Assembly: GCF_901827205.1 (NCBI RefSeq)
Contig: NZ_LR594675.1
Location: 4,898,001-4,962,000 of the forward strand
DNA length: 64,000 nucleotides
Reading direction: 5' to 3'
From: Variovorax sp. PBS-H4
GTDB taxonomy: Bacteria; Pseudomonadota; Gammaproteobacteria; Burkholderiales; Burkholderiaceae_C
Under the pieces are notes generated by a model that did not search any database, had not been told where the DNA came from, and saw only the letters and a list, made by a program, of their open reading frames with translations. The translations under genes were made by a program, and so were the position numbers. Below, in pieces: positions 31,874-40,803 of the stretch. Position 1 is the first letter of the stretch, and each line of letters begins with the position of its first letter.

Positions 31874-32902
31874 TCATTCCTCATCCTCCACATGCCGACT
31901 GCTAAGCGAACGCCACCAAAGCACCGGAATGATCAGCGTAAAAACGAACACCTCCTTGAACGCACTGGCCCAGAACGAAGAGAAGGTCTCGAGCTGCCCC
32001 ACGATCAGCGCGCCCACCAGGGCCAGCGGGTAGCTGGCCAGCCCGCCGACGATTGCCGCCACGAAGCCTTTCAGGCCGATCAGGAAGCCGGTGTCGTAAT
32101 AGATGGTGGTGATCGGCGCAATCAGCAGCCCCGAGACCGCGCCGATCGCCGCCGCCAGGGCGAAGCTCAGGTCCCCTGAAAGCCCCGTCGGAATGCCCAT
32201 CAGCCGCGCGCCGACGCGGTTGATCGCGGTCGCCCGCAGCGCCTTGCCGACGATCGAGCGCTCGAAGAACAGGAACATCAGCACCACCAGCGCCGCTGTG
32301 ACCGCCACGACCACCAGGGACTGGCCGGTGACGGCGACGCCGCCCAGGTCCAGCCGCATTTCGGAAAAAGCAGGCGTGCGTGAGCCCTCGGCACCGAAGA
32401 AGAGCAGCCCCAGGCCGACCAGCACGCCGTGCAGCGCCACCGACACGATCAGCAGCGTGAGCACGGTCGCATCGGCCAGCGGCCGGTAGGCCAGTCGGTA
32501 CAGCAGTGGGCCGAGCGGCACGATCACGGCGAGCGCCGCAAGTGTCTGCATGACCAGCGACTCGGGGCGCAGCAGCAGCACCAGCGCGCAGGCCACGAGC
32601 GGCAGCGCCACGCACCAGGCGAGCGTCGAGGCCCAGTCGACCACCGCGCCGCGCTTCCAGCGCCACAGCTCCACCACGAGTGCCGCCGCCGCCAGCACGA
32701 GCAGCAGCCACAGCGTGGCCGGCACCCGGCCGGCCTGCAGCGCCACCACCGACAGCGCACTGAAGGCCACGAATTCCCCTTGCGGGATGAAGATGACGCG
32801 GGTCACGGAGAACACCAGCACCAGCGCCAGCGCCATGAGCCCGTAGATCGCCCCGTTCACGATACCGTCCTGCCCCAGGATCAGGGCGATTTGCAAATCC
32901 AT
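31874..32902 (-). CDS. livH: Branched-chain-type ABC transporter permease LivH
   Basis: Inner-membrane permease of 342 residues with about nine segments. It opens with the LivH pattern (DGIVNGAIYGLMALALVLVF, then RVIFIPQGEFV) and contains the conserved KALRATAINRVGARLMGI coupling region and GLKGFVAAIVGG motif. The length is above the usual 290-310 because of an extra hydrophobic section at about 60-140. It is separated from livK by a 198-base repeat-bearing gap and lies upstream of the fusion gene. Confidence 0.92.
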   Translation of the reverse strand: MDLQIALILGQDGIVNGAIYGLMALALVLVFSVTRVIFIPQGEFVAFSALSVVALQAGRVPATLWLLLVLAAAALVVELWRWKRGAVVDWASTLAWCVALPLVACALVLLLRPESLVMQTLAALAVIVPLGPLLYRLAYRPLADATVLTLLIVSVALHGVLVGLGLLFFGAEGSRTPAFSEMRLDLGGVAVTGQSLVVVAVTAALVVLMFLFFERSIVGKALRATAINRVGARLMGIPTGLSGDLSFALAAAIGAVSGLLIAPITTIYYDTGFLIGLKGFVAAIVGGLASYPLALVGALIVGQLETFSSFWASAFKEVFVFTLIIPVLWWRSLSSRHVEDEE

Positions 32903-32999
32903 GCAGCTTCTCCGGCGCGGGCCGCTTTCAGTTAGGAATACTCAACTCGATGCCTCACTGCGCTCGCGTCCCACCACCCCGCGGCCGGCGAAGCCAGGC

Positions 33000-33100
33000 C
33001 CGTTGGTGAAACACCGCGGAACCGGCTTTGCCGGGCCGCTGGTGTTGCCCCCGGTAGGGGGTGGGCGGCTACACGAAGTGAGCCAACCTGGGGGCGAGCC
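33000..33100. repeat. Structured intergenic repeat between livK and livH
   Basis: The gap carries nested dyads: an outer bulged stem AACACC-GCGG / CCGC-T-GGTGTT (33010-33046) around an inner CCGGC-TTTG-CCGGG hairpin, followed by CCCCC-GGTA-GGGGG (33048-33061). The sequence resembles a repeat seen in many Comamonadaceae intergenic regions. It splits livK from livH within an operon, as REP-type elements between a binding protein gene and its permease genes often do. Confidence 0.55.
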
Positions 33101-34252
33101 TTATTCTTGCGGTTGGTACTTCCAGGCGCCGTTCTCGATCTTGACCATCACGCGCGCGCGCTGGTCCAGGCCCAAATGGTCGGTGGGCGACATGGTGAAG
33201 ATGCCATGCGCGCCGGGGACGTTCTTCACCTCTTCGAGCGCATCGCGCAGCGCGGCGCGGAACGCCGGCGTGCCGGGCTGGGCCTTCTTCAGCGCGACCG
33301 GAATGGCGGCATTCATGATCAGGCCGGCATCCCAGGCGTGGCCACCGAAGGTCGACACGCTGCCCTTGCCATTGGCGGCCTCGTAGGCGTTGACGTAGGC
33401 CAGCGCCGATTTCTTGAGCGGATGCGAATCGGGCAGCTGCGACGCCACCAGCATCGGGCCCGAGGGCAGCAGCGTGCCCTCGACATCCTTGCCGCCGACG
33501 CGCAGGAAGTCGGAATTGGCGACGCCGTGGGTCTGGTAGACCTTGCCGGCGTAGCCGCGCTCCTTCAGCGACTTCTGCGGCAGCGCGGCCGGGGTGCCGG
33601 AGCCGGCGATCAGCACGGCGTCGGGCTTGGCGGAGATGAGCTTGAGCGTCTGGCCGGTGACCGAGGTGTCGCTTCGGGCATAACGCTCATTGGCCACGAC
33701 CTTGAGCTTCTTCAGCTCGGCAGCCTTGGTGAATTCCTGGAACCAGCCTTCGCCATAGGCGTCGGAGAAGCCGATGAAGCCGACCGTCTTCACGCCGTTG
33801 GCGGCCATGTGCTCGGCGATCGCCAGCGACATCATGATGTCGTTCTGCGGCGTCTTGAAGACCCACTTGCGCTTGGCGTCCATGGGCTCGACGATGCGCG
33901 CCGAGGCCGCCATCGAGATCATCGGTACCTTCTCTTCGGCCACCACGTCGATCATGGCCAGCGAATTGGGCGTCACGGTCGAGCCGAGCACGATGTCGAC
34001 CTTGTTCTCGCTGATCAGCTTGCGCGTGTTCGACACCGCAGCCGTGGTGTCGGAAGCGTCGTCGAGCACGATGTAGTTGATCTTCTGCCCGCCGATGGTC
34101 TTGGGCATCAGCGCAATGGTGTTCTTTTCGGGAATGCCGAGGGAAGCGGCCGGCCCGGTCGCCGACAGGGTCACTCCGACGTTGATGTCGGCGTGCGCGG
34201 CGAAGGCCATGGCGCACAGCAGTGCCACGCCGAGGCGGGTGAAAGAACTCAT
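33101..34252 (-). CDS. ABC transporter substrate-binding protein (LivK-like)
   Basis: Periplasmic binding protein of the Leu/Ile/Val-binding family, 383 residues with a signal peptide ending at about residue 21 (AHA). The mature protein starts DINVGVTLSATGPAASLG and ends in a conserved WKYQ motif. It is 34 bases after paaE on the same strand, so it is probably part of the phenylacetate transcript. Members near aromatic degradation genes often bind benzoate, phenylacetate or hydroxybenzoates; the ligand here is inference. Confidence 0.9.
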   Translation of the reverse strand: MSSFTRLGVALLCAMAFAAHADINVGVTLSATGPAASLGIPEKNTIALMPKTIGGQKINYIVLDDASDTTAAVSNTRKLISENKVDIVLGSTVTPNSLAMIDVVAEEKVPMISMAASARIVEPMDAKRKWVFKTPQNDIMMSLAIAEHMAANGVKTVGFIGFSDAYGEGWFQEFTKAAELKKLKVVANERYARSDTSVTGQTLKLISAKPDAVLIAGSGTPAALPQKSLKERGYAGKVYQTHGVANSDFLRVGGKDVEGTLLPSGPMLVASQLPDSHPLKKSALAYVNAYEAANGKGSVSTFGGHAWDAGLIMNAAIPVALKKAQPGTPAFRAALRDALEEVKNVPGAHGIFTMSPTDHLGLDQRARVMVKIENGAWKYQPQE

Positions 34253-34286
34253 GAACGGTCTCCGGTAGTTGAAAAATCGCGCGCGC

Positions 34287-35372
34287 TCAGCGTTCGTCGA
34301 AGGACAGCCGCACGCGCTCGGTCAGGGGGTGTGCCTGGCAGGTGAGGATAAAGCCACCCGCCACCTCATTCTTGTCGAGCGCGAAGTTGCGCTCCATCCG
34401 CACTTCCCCTTCCAGGAGCTTGGCGCGGCAGGTGCCGCAGACGCCCGAAGTGCAGGAGTACGGCACTTCCAGGCCGGCGGAGGACGCCGCGTCGAGGATG
34501 CTGGGCTGGCCGAGGGTGTACGGGATCTCGCGGGCGATCCCGTCGCGCACGATGGTGATGCGCGCAGTCTCGGCATCGCCCGGCTGCGGTGTGTGCACCA
34601 CGGCGCCCACCGCACCCGTTGGCGACTGCGCGAGGCCGAAGCGCTCGATGTGGATGCGCTCCTCGGGCACGCCCGCCTCCAGCAGCGCGGCCTCGGCCTC
34701 GTCGTTCATCTGGAAGGGACCGCAGACGTAGACGTGGTCGATGCTGCCGGGCGGCACCAGGCCCTGCAGGAACTCGGCGATCTTCTCGCGATTCATCAGG
34801 CCCGCATTGATGGGCACGTCGGTATGCTCGTCGGAAAACACGAGCTGCAGCGACAGGCGCGTCATGTAGCGGTTCTTCAGGTCCTCGATTTCTTCCTTGA
34901 ACATCGTGGACCGCAGCTGCCGGTTGCCGTAGATGAGCGTGAAGCGCGAATGCGGCTCGCGCGCCAGCACCGTCTTCATGATCGAGAGGATGGGCGTGAT
35001 GCCGCTGCCGCCGGCGATGCCCACGTGGTGGCGCTGCGCCCCGGGCTCGATCGGCACGAAGAAGCGGCCCTGCGGCGCCATCACCTGCAGCGTGTCGCCG
35101 GGCTTGAGGCTGCTGTTGATCCAGTTCGAGAACTGGCCCTGCTGCACCTTGCGCACGCCCACGCGCAGCTCGCCGTCGTCGACACCGGCGCAAATCGAAT
35201 AGGAGCGGCGCAGGTCCTGGCCGTCGATCTCCTTGCGCAGCGTGAGGTACTGGCCCTGGGTGAAGCCGAACACGCCGCGCAGTTCCTCGGGTACGTCGAA
35301 GGAAACGATCACCGCCTCGGCGGTGTCGGGCTCGATGCTGCGCACGCGCAGCGGGTGGAAGATGACGCTCAT
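34287..35372 (-). CDS. paaE: Phenylacetyl-CoA epoxidase reductase subunit PaaE
   Basis: Reductase of the phenylacetyl-CoA 1,2-epoxidase; passes electrons from NADPH through FAD and a plant-type [2Fe-2S] cluster to the di-iron PaaA subunit. The 361-residue protein has an FNR-type flavin domain (RRSYSIC, GSGITPILSI) and C-terminal ferredoxin domain with C307, C312, C315 and C345. Last paa gene before the ABC importer. Typical length and N-terminus (FHPLRVRSIEPDT). Confidence 0.95.
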   Translation of the reverse strand: MSVIFHPLRVRSIEPDTAEAVIVSFDVPEELRGVFGFTQGQYLTLRKEIDGQDLRRSYSICAGVDDGELRVGVRKVQQGQFSNWINSSLKPGDTLQVMAPQGRFFVPIEPGAQRHHVGIAGGSGITPILSIMKTVLAREPHSRFTLIYGNRQLRSTMFKEEIEDLKNRYMTRLSLQLVFSDEHTDVPINAGLMNREKIAEFLQGLVPPGSIDHVYVCGPFQMNDEAEAALLEAGVPEERIHIERFGLAQSPTGAVGAVVHTPQPGDAETARITIVRDGIAREIPYTLGQPSILDAASSAGLEVPYSCTSGVCGTCRAKLLEGEVRMERNFALDKNEVAGGFILTCQAHPLTERVRLSFDER

Positions 35373-35375
35373 GGT

Positions 35376-35909
35376 TCAGAGGGGTTTGAAGTGCTCGAAC
35401 GGTTCGCGGCAATCGAGGCAGCGGTAGAGCGACTTGCAGGCCGTGGAGCCGAAGGCCGACAGCCGCTCGGTGTGGGCACTGCCGCATCGGGGGCAGGCGA
35501 CCGGCGCGGCCGGCGGACGGCGCACCAGGCGGATCGGCACCGCGCCACCATGCAAGCCCGCCGCGCCCGGTGGCGCGATGCCGTACTCGCGCAGCTTGCG
35601 CTTGCCTTCGGCGCTGATCCAGTCGGTGGTCCATGCCGGGGCGCGGCGCAGCGTCACGCGGGCGGGGCCCAGCCCGGCGGCGTCGATGGCATCGAGCACG
35701 CTGCGCTCGATCACCTCGGTGGCGGGGCAGCCGGAATAGGTGGGCGTCAGCACGATCTCCAACCCCTCCCCGTGCGGCAGGACCTCGCGCACGATGCCCA
35801 GGTCGCAAACCGACAGTGCCGGCACCTCGGGGTCGAGCACGGTGCCCAGCACCTCCCAGGCGCGCGCCACGCGGGTCTCGTTCGCTGCGGGAAGGCGCAA
35901 CGCATCCAT
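35376..35909 (-). CDS. paaD: Phenylacetate degradation protein PaaD
   Basis: SufT/MIP18-related (DUF59) protein needed to mature the iron site of the epoxidase. The 177-residue protein has the DUF59 core (DPEVPALSVCDLGIV, TPTYSGCPATEVI) and a C-terminal zinc-ribbon-like part with CPRC and CLDC pairs. Its ATG overlaps the paaC stop by one base (TGATG); a GTG six bases upstream is an alternative. PaaD is three bases from paaE. Confidence 0.94.
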   Translation of the reverse strand: MDALRLPAANETRVARAWEVLGTVLDPEVPALSVCDLGIVREVLPHGEGLEIVLTPTYSGCPATEVIERSVLDAIDAAGLGPARVTLRRAPAWTTDWISAEGKRKLREYGIAPPGAAGLHGGAVPIRLVRRPPAAPVACPRCGSAHTERLSAFGSTACKSLYRCLDCREPFEHFKPL

Positions 35910-36682
35910 CACCACACCCCGCCCGGATAGGCGCGCTGCAGATGCTGCATCTCGGCCAGGATGTAGCCCATGTGTTCGCTGTGCACGCCGCGCTTGCCGG
36001 TGCTCAGGAAGGCCGACTCGGCCGGGATCGACAGCGTGGCCTCCTCGAGCACCGGACCCATCTCTGCGAACCACGCCTCGCGCAGCTCGGACCAGGCCGG
36101 CCCGAGGCCGCTGGCACGCGCCTCTTCGTCGATGGCGTCGGACGCGAAGAGCTCGGGCACATAGCGCCACAGGTGGGCCAGCGCGGCCTCCATGCGCGCA
36201 TGCGATTCGCCGGTACCGTCGCCCAGGCGCACGACCCAGTCGGCCGAATGCTGCTGGTGGTAGCGCGCCTCCTTGACGGCCTTGCAGGCGATGGCGGCCA
36301 CCTCGGCATCGCTCGACGCCTCGAGTTTTTCCCACAGCAGCTTGAGCAGCGTGGCGACCATCGCGTTGCGCAGCACGCTGAAGGCGAAGTCGCCGCGCGG
36401 CAGCTCGACCAGCGTGGCGTTGAAATAGTCGCGCTCGTCGCGCAGGAAGGCGAGCTGGTCCTCGTCGTGCGCGCGGCCCTCGATCTCGCCGGCGCGCGTG
36501 AGGAGTGCGCGCGCCTGGCCGACGAGGTCGAGCGCCATGTTGGTGATGGCGATGTCCTCTTCGAGGATCGGCGCGTGGCCGCACCATTCACCCAGGCGCT
36601 GCGCCAGGATCAGGCAGGTATCGCCGATGCGCAGCAGGTATTGCACGGCGGGGCTGCGGTCGAGTTCGATGGATGCTTGCAT
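35909..36682 (-). CDS. paaC: Phenylacetyl-CoA epoxidase structural subunit PaaC
   Basis: Ferritin-like subunit that stabilises PaaA and lacks a full di-iron site. The 257-residue protein has the expected start (SPAVQYLLRIGDTCLILAQRL) and helices with GHAPILEEDIAITNMALDL and KEARYHQQHSADWVVRLGDGT. ATG at 36682 with GGAAGCGAG upstream; the longer frame through paaB is shadow. Thirteen bases after paaB. Confidence 0.95.
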   Translation of the reverse strand: MQASIELDRSPAVQYLLRIGDTCLILAQRLGEWCGHAPILEEDIAITNMALDLVGQARALLTRAGEIEGRAHDEDQLAFLRDERDYFNATLVELPRGDFAFSVLRNAMVATLLKLLWEKLEASSDAEVAAIACKAVKEARYHQQHSADWVVRLGDGTGESHARMEAALAHLWRYVPELFASDAIDEEARASGLGPAWSELREAWFAEMGPVLEEATLSIPAESAFLSTGKRGVHSEHMGYILAEMQHLQRAYPGGVW

Positions 36683-36695
36683 GGCTCGCTTCCGC

Positions 36696-36995
36696 TCACA
36701 TGTGGTCGACCGACTTCGGCAAGGCGTAGAAGGTCGGGTGGCGGTAGACCTTGTCTTCCGCCGGGTCGAAGAACATGTCCTTGTCGCCGGGATCGCTCGC
36801 CACGATCTGGTCGGAGCGCACCACCCAGACGCTGACGCCTTCCTGCCGCCGCGTATAGACGTCGCGGGCCATCTGCAGCGCCATCTTCGGGTCGGGCGCG
36901 TGCAGGCTGCCGCAGTGCTTGTGATCCAGCCCGGCCTTGCTGCGCACGAACACTTCCCACAGCGGCCATTCATGTTCGATGCTCGTGTCGCTCAT
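36696..36995 (-). CDS. paaB: Phenylacetyl-CoA epoxidase subunit PaaB
   Basis: Small 99-residue subunit bridging PaaAC heterodimers in the epoxidase. Conserved opening ([25 protein letters not shown]) and [18 protein letters not shown] segment match the family over full length. The start overlaps the paaA stop by four bases. Needed for complex stability by family knowledge. Confidence 0.95.
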   Translation of the reverse strand: MSDTSIEHEWPLWEVFVRSKAGLDHKHCGSLHAPDPKMALQMARDVYTRRQEGVSVWVVRSDQIVASDPGDKDMFFDPAEDKVYRHPTFYALPKSVDHM

Positions 36996-37999
36996 GCTGC
37001 TTCCTTCAGATGATGTTGCTTGCGCGCATGGGCCAGCGCGGCATCGCGCACCCAGGCGCCTTCTTCCCAGGCCTTCACGCGGGCCCCGAGCCGCTCGCGG
37101 TTGCAAGGGCCGTCGCCGCCGATCACCCGCCAGAATTCGGCCCAGTCGATCGGCCCATGGTCGTGCGCCTGGCGTTCCTCGTTCCACTTCAGCTCAGGGT
37201 CGGGCAGGGTCACGCCCAATACCTTGGCCTGCTCGACCGCGGCATCGATGAACTTCTGGCGCAGCTCGTCGTTGGTGAAGCGCTTGATGCCCCATCGCAT
37301 CGACTGCGCACTGTTGGGCGACTGGTCGTCGGGCGGGCCGAACATCATGATCGAGGGCCACCACCAGCGGTTCACCGCGTCCTGCACCATCGCCTTCTGC
37401 GCCTCGGTGCCGTGCTGCATCATGGTCAGCAGCGCCTCGTAGCCCTGGCGCTGATGAAAGCTTTCCTCGCGGCAGATGCGGATCATGGCGCGCGCATAGG
37501 GTGCGTAGGAGCAGCGGCAGATCGGCACCTGGTTCATGATCGCCGCGCCATCGACCAGCCAGCCGATGGTGCCCATGTCGGCCCAGGTCAGCGTGGGGTA
37601 GTTGAAGATCGAGCTGTACTTGGCCTTGCCGCTGTGCAGTGCATCGAGCATCTGGTCGCGGCTGGTGCCCAGGGTCTCAGCCGCGGCGTACAGGTAGAGG
37701 CCGTGCCCGCCCTCGTCCTGCACCTTGGCCAGCAGGATCGCCTTGCGCTTCAGCGTGGGCGCGCGGCTGATCCAGTTGCCCTCGGGCAGCATGCCCACGA
37801 TCTCGGAATGCGCATGTTGGCTGATCTGGCGCACCAGCGTCTTGCGGTAGTGCTCGGGCATCCAGTCCTTGGCCTCGACGAAGCCGCCCGCATCGATGCG
37901 CTCGTCGAAGCGCTGCTCCAGGCGCATCTCCTCGGCCGAGCGCACGGCCTTGGGGCCGTCCTTGTCCTTGCCCATGGTGTCCATTGCTTGGGTGTACAT
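36992..37999 (-). CDS. paaA: Phenylacetyl-CoA epoxidase catalytic subunit PaaA
   Basis: Catalytic di-iron subunit that epoxidises phenylacetyl-CoA to ring-1,2-epoxyphenylacetyl-CoA. The 335-residue protein carries two E-x2-H iron motifs, E96-x2-H99 and E179-x2-H182, together with conserved KVQDEGGHG and [11 protein letters not shown] segments. First of the paaABCDE block and 22 bases after paaK. Length and start are those of the family. Confidence 0.96.
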   Translation of the reverse strand: MYTQAMDTMGKDKDGPKAVRSAEEMRLEQRFDERIDAGGFVEAKDWMPEHYRKTLVRQISQHAHSEIVGMLPEGNWISRAPTLKRKAILLAKVQDEGGHGLYLYAAAETLGTSRDQMLDALHSGKAKYSSIFNYPTLTWADMGTIGWLVDGAAIMNQVPICRCSYAPYARAMIRICREESFHQRQGYEALLTMMQHGTEAQKAMVQDAVNRWWWPSIMMFGPPDDQSPNSAQSMRWGIKRFTNDELRQKFIDAAVEQAKVLGVTLPDPELKWNEERQAHDHGPIDWAEFWRVIGGDGPCNRERLGARVKAWEEGAWVRDAALAHARKQHHLKEAA

Positions 38000-38020
38000 G
38001 GCGTGTCCTTTCAGGCGGTC

Positions 38021-39340
38021 TCAGGTCTTAAGGCGCTCGTCGACCACGCGCCGGGCCTTGCCGGTCAGCGTGCGTTCGAGCGATTCGGGGGGCTGCACCA
38101 GCACCGTGGTCGAGATGCCGACCATGGTCTTCACGCGCTGCTGCACCCATTGCGCGATCTGGTCGCACTCGGTACCCGAGAGGCCGGCGGCGGCCTGCTG
38201 CAGTTCGCAACGCACCTCGACGTGGTCCAGGTGGCCTTCGCGGCCGACCTTGATCAGGTACTGGCCCGAGAGCTTCTCGTGTGCCAGCACGATCTCCTCG
38301 ATCTGCGTGGGGAAGACGTTGACGCCGCGGATGATCAGCATGTCGTCGCTGCGCCCGACGATCTTGCCCATGCGGCGGAAGCTGCGCGAGGTGGGCGGCA
38401 GGAGGCGGGTGAGGTCGCGCGTGCGGTAGCGCACGATCGGCAGCGCCTCCTTGGTGAGCGAGGTGAAGACGAGCTCGCCCTCCTCGCCGTCGGGCAGCAC
38501 CTCGCCGGTCTCGGGGTCGATGATCTCAGGGTAGAAATGGTCTTCCCACACGACCGGGCCGTCCTTGCTTTCGATGCACTCGCTCGCCACGCCGGGGCCC
38601 ATGACTTCCGACAGGCCGTAGATGTCGACCGCGTCCATGCCTCCCTTATGCTCGATCTCGCGCCGCATGGCCTCGGTCCAGGGTTCGGCGCCGAAGATGC
38701 CGACCTTGAGCGAGTTCTCGCGCGCATCCAGCCCCTGGCGCTGGAACTCCTCGATGATCACCTGCATGTAGCTGGGCGTGACCATGATGATGTCGGGGCG
38801 GAAGTCGCGGATCAGCTGCACCTGCTTCTCGGTCTGGCCGCCCGACATCGGGATGACGGTGCAGCCGGCGCGCTCGGCACCGTAGTGCGCGCCCAGGCCG
38901 CCGGTGAAGAGGCCGTAGCCGTAGGCCACGTGCACGATGTCGCCGGCCCGCCCGCCCGCGGCGCGTATGGAGCGCGCCACGAGGTTCGCCCAGTGCTCGA
39001 TGTCCTGCAGGGTGTATCCCACGACGGTCGGCTTGCCGGTGGTGCCCGAGGAGGCATGGATGCGCGCCACCTGCTCGCGCGGCACGGCGAACATGCCGAA
39101 GGGATAGTTGTCGCGCAGGTCCTTCTTGACGGTGAAGGGGAACTTGGCGATGTCGCTCAGCTGGGTCAAGTCGCCGGGGTGTACGCCGCGGGCATCGAAG
39201 GCCTGGCGGTAGTGGGGCACCTTGTCGTAGGCGCGCTGCAGCGTGGCCTTGAGGCGTTGCAGCTGCAGCGCGGCGATCTCGTCGCGGCTCGCGGTTTCGA
39301 TGGCTTCGAGATCACCGGGCGAAGGGTGTCGGACGGGCAT
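38021..39340 (-). CDS. paaK: Phenylacetate-CoA ligase
   Basis: Activates phenylacetate to phenylacetyl-CoA with ATP, the entry step of the pathway. The 439-residue adenylate-forming enzyme has the ATP-binding motif SSGTTGKPTV at 97-106, the YGLSEVMGPG motif mid-protein and the C-terminal ligase domain from about 335 (GVNVFPTQIEE). It lies between paaI (33 bases upstream) and paaA. Confidence 0.96.
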   Translation of the reverse strand: MPVRHPSPGDLEAIETASRDEIAALQLQRLKATLQRAYDKVPHYRQAFDARGVHPGDLTQLSDIAKFPFTVKKDLRDNYPFGMFAVPREQVARIHASSGTTGKPTVVGYTLQDIEHWANLVARSIRAAGGRAGDIVHVAYGYGLFTGGLGAHYGAERAGCTVIPMSGGQTEKQVQLIRDFRPDIIMVTPSYMQVIIEEFQRQGLDARENSLKVGIFGAEPWTEAMRREIEHKGGMDAVDIYGLSEVMGPGVASECIESKDGPVVWEDHFYPEIIDPETGEVLPDGEEGELVFTSLTKEALPIVRYRTRDLTRLLPPTSRSFRRMGKIVGRSDDMLIIRGVNVFPTQIEEIVLAHEKLSGQYLIKVGREGHLDHVEVRCELQQAAAGLSGTECDQIAQWVQQRVKTMVGISTTVLVQPPESLERTLTGKARRVVDERLKT

Positions 39341-39373
39341 GGATGTCTCCTCAAATCCTGGGGGCGGTTGCGT

Positions 39374-39811
39374 TCACGCCGGTGCGACCGGCTTGCCCTT
39401 CAAAGTGTAGGAACGTCCTCGGAACACCGCGACCCGCTCGCCGCGCTGGTTCAGCACCTCCGTGTCGTAGACGCCCGTGCGGCCGGTCTTCGAGACCTCG
39501 ACGCAGCGCGCGACCAGCCGATCCCCCTCGCGCGCCGGCGCCACGAAGTCGATGCCGAAGCCCGACGCGACGGTCACCTCGTTGTAGGAGTTGCAGGCAT
39601 AGGCAAAGGCCGAATCGGCCAGCGCCGAGATGAAGCCGCCGTGGCAGATGTCATGGCCGTTGAGCATGTCTTCGCGCACGGTCATGGTGACATCGGCGCG
39701 GCCGGGCGCGATGGCCTCGATTTCCATGCCGAGGCCGCGCACGGCGCGGTCCCGGGCGAACATGGCATCGCGCACGCGTTCCGCGGTGTGCTGGGCGTGG
39801 GTGTCGCTCAT
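39374..39811 (-). CDS. paaI: Hydroxyphenylacetyl-CoA thioesterase PaaI
   Basis: Hot-dog-fold thioesterase that clears dead-end CoA esters from the phenylacetate pathway. The 145-residue protein has the PaaI hallmark (HDICHGGFISALADSAFAY), with the catalytic aspartate at D66. The start at 39811 gives MSDTHAQHTAERV, the usual opening. Thirteen bases after paaG. Family enzymes show induced-fit tetramer chemistry. Confidence 0.94.
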   Translation of the reverse strand: MSDTHAQHTAERVRDAMFARDRAVRGLGMEIEAIAPGRADVTMTVREDMLNGHDICHGGFISALADSAFAYACNSYNEVTVASGFGIDFVAPAREGDRLVARCVEVSKTGRTGVYDTEVLNQRGERVAVFRGRSYTLKGKPVAPA

Positions 39812-39824
39812 CGATGTGGCCTTC

Positions 39825-40628
39825 TCAGCGATCGTCGAACTGCGGCAGGCGCTTGGCGCGGAAGGCCTCCACGCCTTCGCGGTAGTCGCCGGCGGCACCA
39901 AGATCGCGCTGCAGTGCGGCCTCGCGCGCCAGCGCGGCGGGCAGGTCCAGGGCCTGGGCATCGGCCAGTGCCTTGCGCGTGGCGACCAGCGCGCGCACCG
40001 GCATCGCGGCCAGGCGATGCGCCAGCGACTCGACGGTGAGGCTGAGCTCGTCGTCCTCCACGCATTTCCAGATCAGGCCCATCTGTGCCGCCTCGGCCGC
40101 CGGAAGCTTGTCACCGAGCAAGGCCAGGCCCATCGCACGCGCCTGTCCGACCAGCCGCGGCAGCAGCCAGGTGCCACCGGTGTCGGGCACCAGCCCGATC
40201 TTGGTGAAGGCCTGGATGAAGCTGGCGGAGCGGCCGGCGACCACCAGGTCGCAGGCCAGCGCAAGGTTCGCGCCCGCACCGGCCGCGACGCCATGCACTT
40301 CGGCGATGACCGGCACCGGCATCGAGCGGATGCGCAGTACGAGCGGCGCGTAGAGCGACTCGATGACTTGGCCCAGGTCCTTGGGCGTGGCGCCGGGGGT
40401 GAAGTCCGGCGCCACCATCGGGTCGGACAGGTCCTGGCCGGCACAGAAGGCGCGCCCCGCGCCGCCCAGCACCACACAGCGCACCGCAGGATCACCCGCC
40501 GCTTCGTCGAGTGCAGCCATGAGCGCGGCATGCAGCTGCGAAGTGAAGCTGTTGAGCGCCTCGGGCCGGTTGAGCTGGAGCGTGCGCACGGCGCCCGATT
40601 GAGTGCTACGTACCAAGGGTTCGTTCAT
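39825..40628 (-). CDS. paaG: Enoyl-CoA hydratase/isomerase PaaG
   Basis: Crotonase-family enzyme of 267 residues; in the pathway PaaG isomerises the epoxide to the seven-membered oxepin-CoA. The oxyanion-hole stretch GRAFCAGQDLSD and the GAGANLALACDLVVAG helix are typical, as is PDTGGTWLLPRLVG. First gene of the minus-strand paa operon, starting just inside the PaaR-type operator region. Position supports PaaG over PaaF, which is not present elsewhere in the window. Confidence 0.92.
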   Translation of the reverse strand: MNEPLVRSTQSGAVRTLQLNRPEALNSFTSQLHAALMAALDEAAGDPAVRCVVLGGAGRAFCAGQDLSDPMVAPDFTPGATPKDLGQVIESLYAPLVLRIRSMPVPVIAEVHGVAAGAGANLALACDLVVAGRSASFIQAFTKIGLVPDTGGTWLLPRLVGQARAMGLALLGDKLPAAEAAQMGLIWKCVEDDELSLTVESLAHRLAAMPVRALVATRKALADAQALDLPAALAREAALQRDLGAAGDYREGVEAFRAKRLPQFDDR

Positions 40629-40676
40629 CGTGGTGCTGCTGGTGGGGTTGACGATCGGCCGAAGGAAGTGTCTCGA

Positions 40677-40704
40677 ATAATTGACCGACCGTTCGGTTGA
40701 TTAT
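40677..40704. promoter_or_regulatory. PaaR-type operator between paaG and paaY
   Basis: Imperfect 12-base inverted repeat: ATAATTGACCGA (40677-40688) and TCGGTTGATTAT (40693-40704), four-base spacer, two mismatches. The core ACCGACCGTTCGGT is of the type bound by Burkholderiales PaaR (TetR family) repressors released by phenylacetyl-CoA. It is 49 bases before paaG and 100 before paaY, so one site could serve both divergent promoters. Confidence 0.75.
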
Positions 40705-40803
40705 AGGATCCGCGATTTTGCCCTTGCAAGCTTTCGCCTTCGGTACTAACCCTGAAGGCTAGCGTGCGTCGACTTTTTTTCCAACCGAGAGGGAGCAGAT
40801 CTC

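Noticed and set aside
37010..40039. Open frame of 1009 codons on the plus strand opposite the paa genes
   Set aside because: It is a GC-driven shadow of paaA, paaK, paaI and paaG with His/Arg/Gly-rich composition and no domain; the minus-strand genes match known families over full length.
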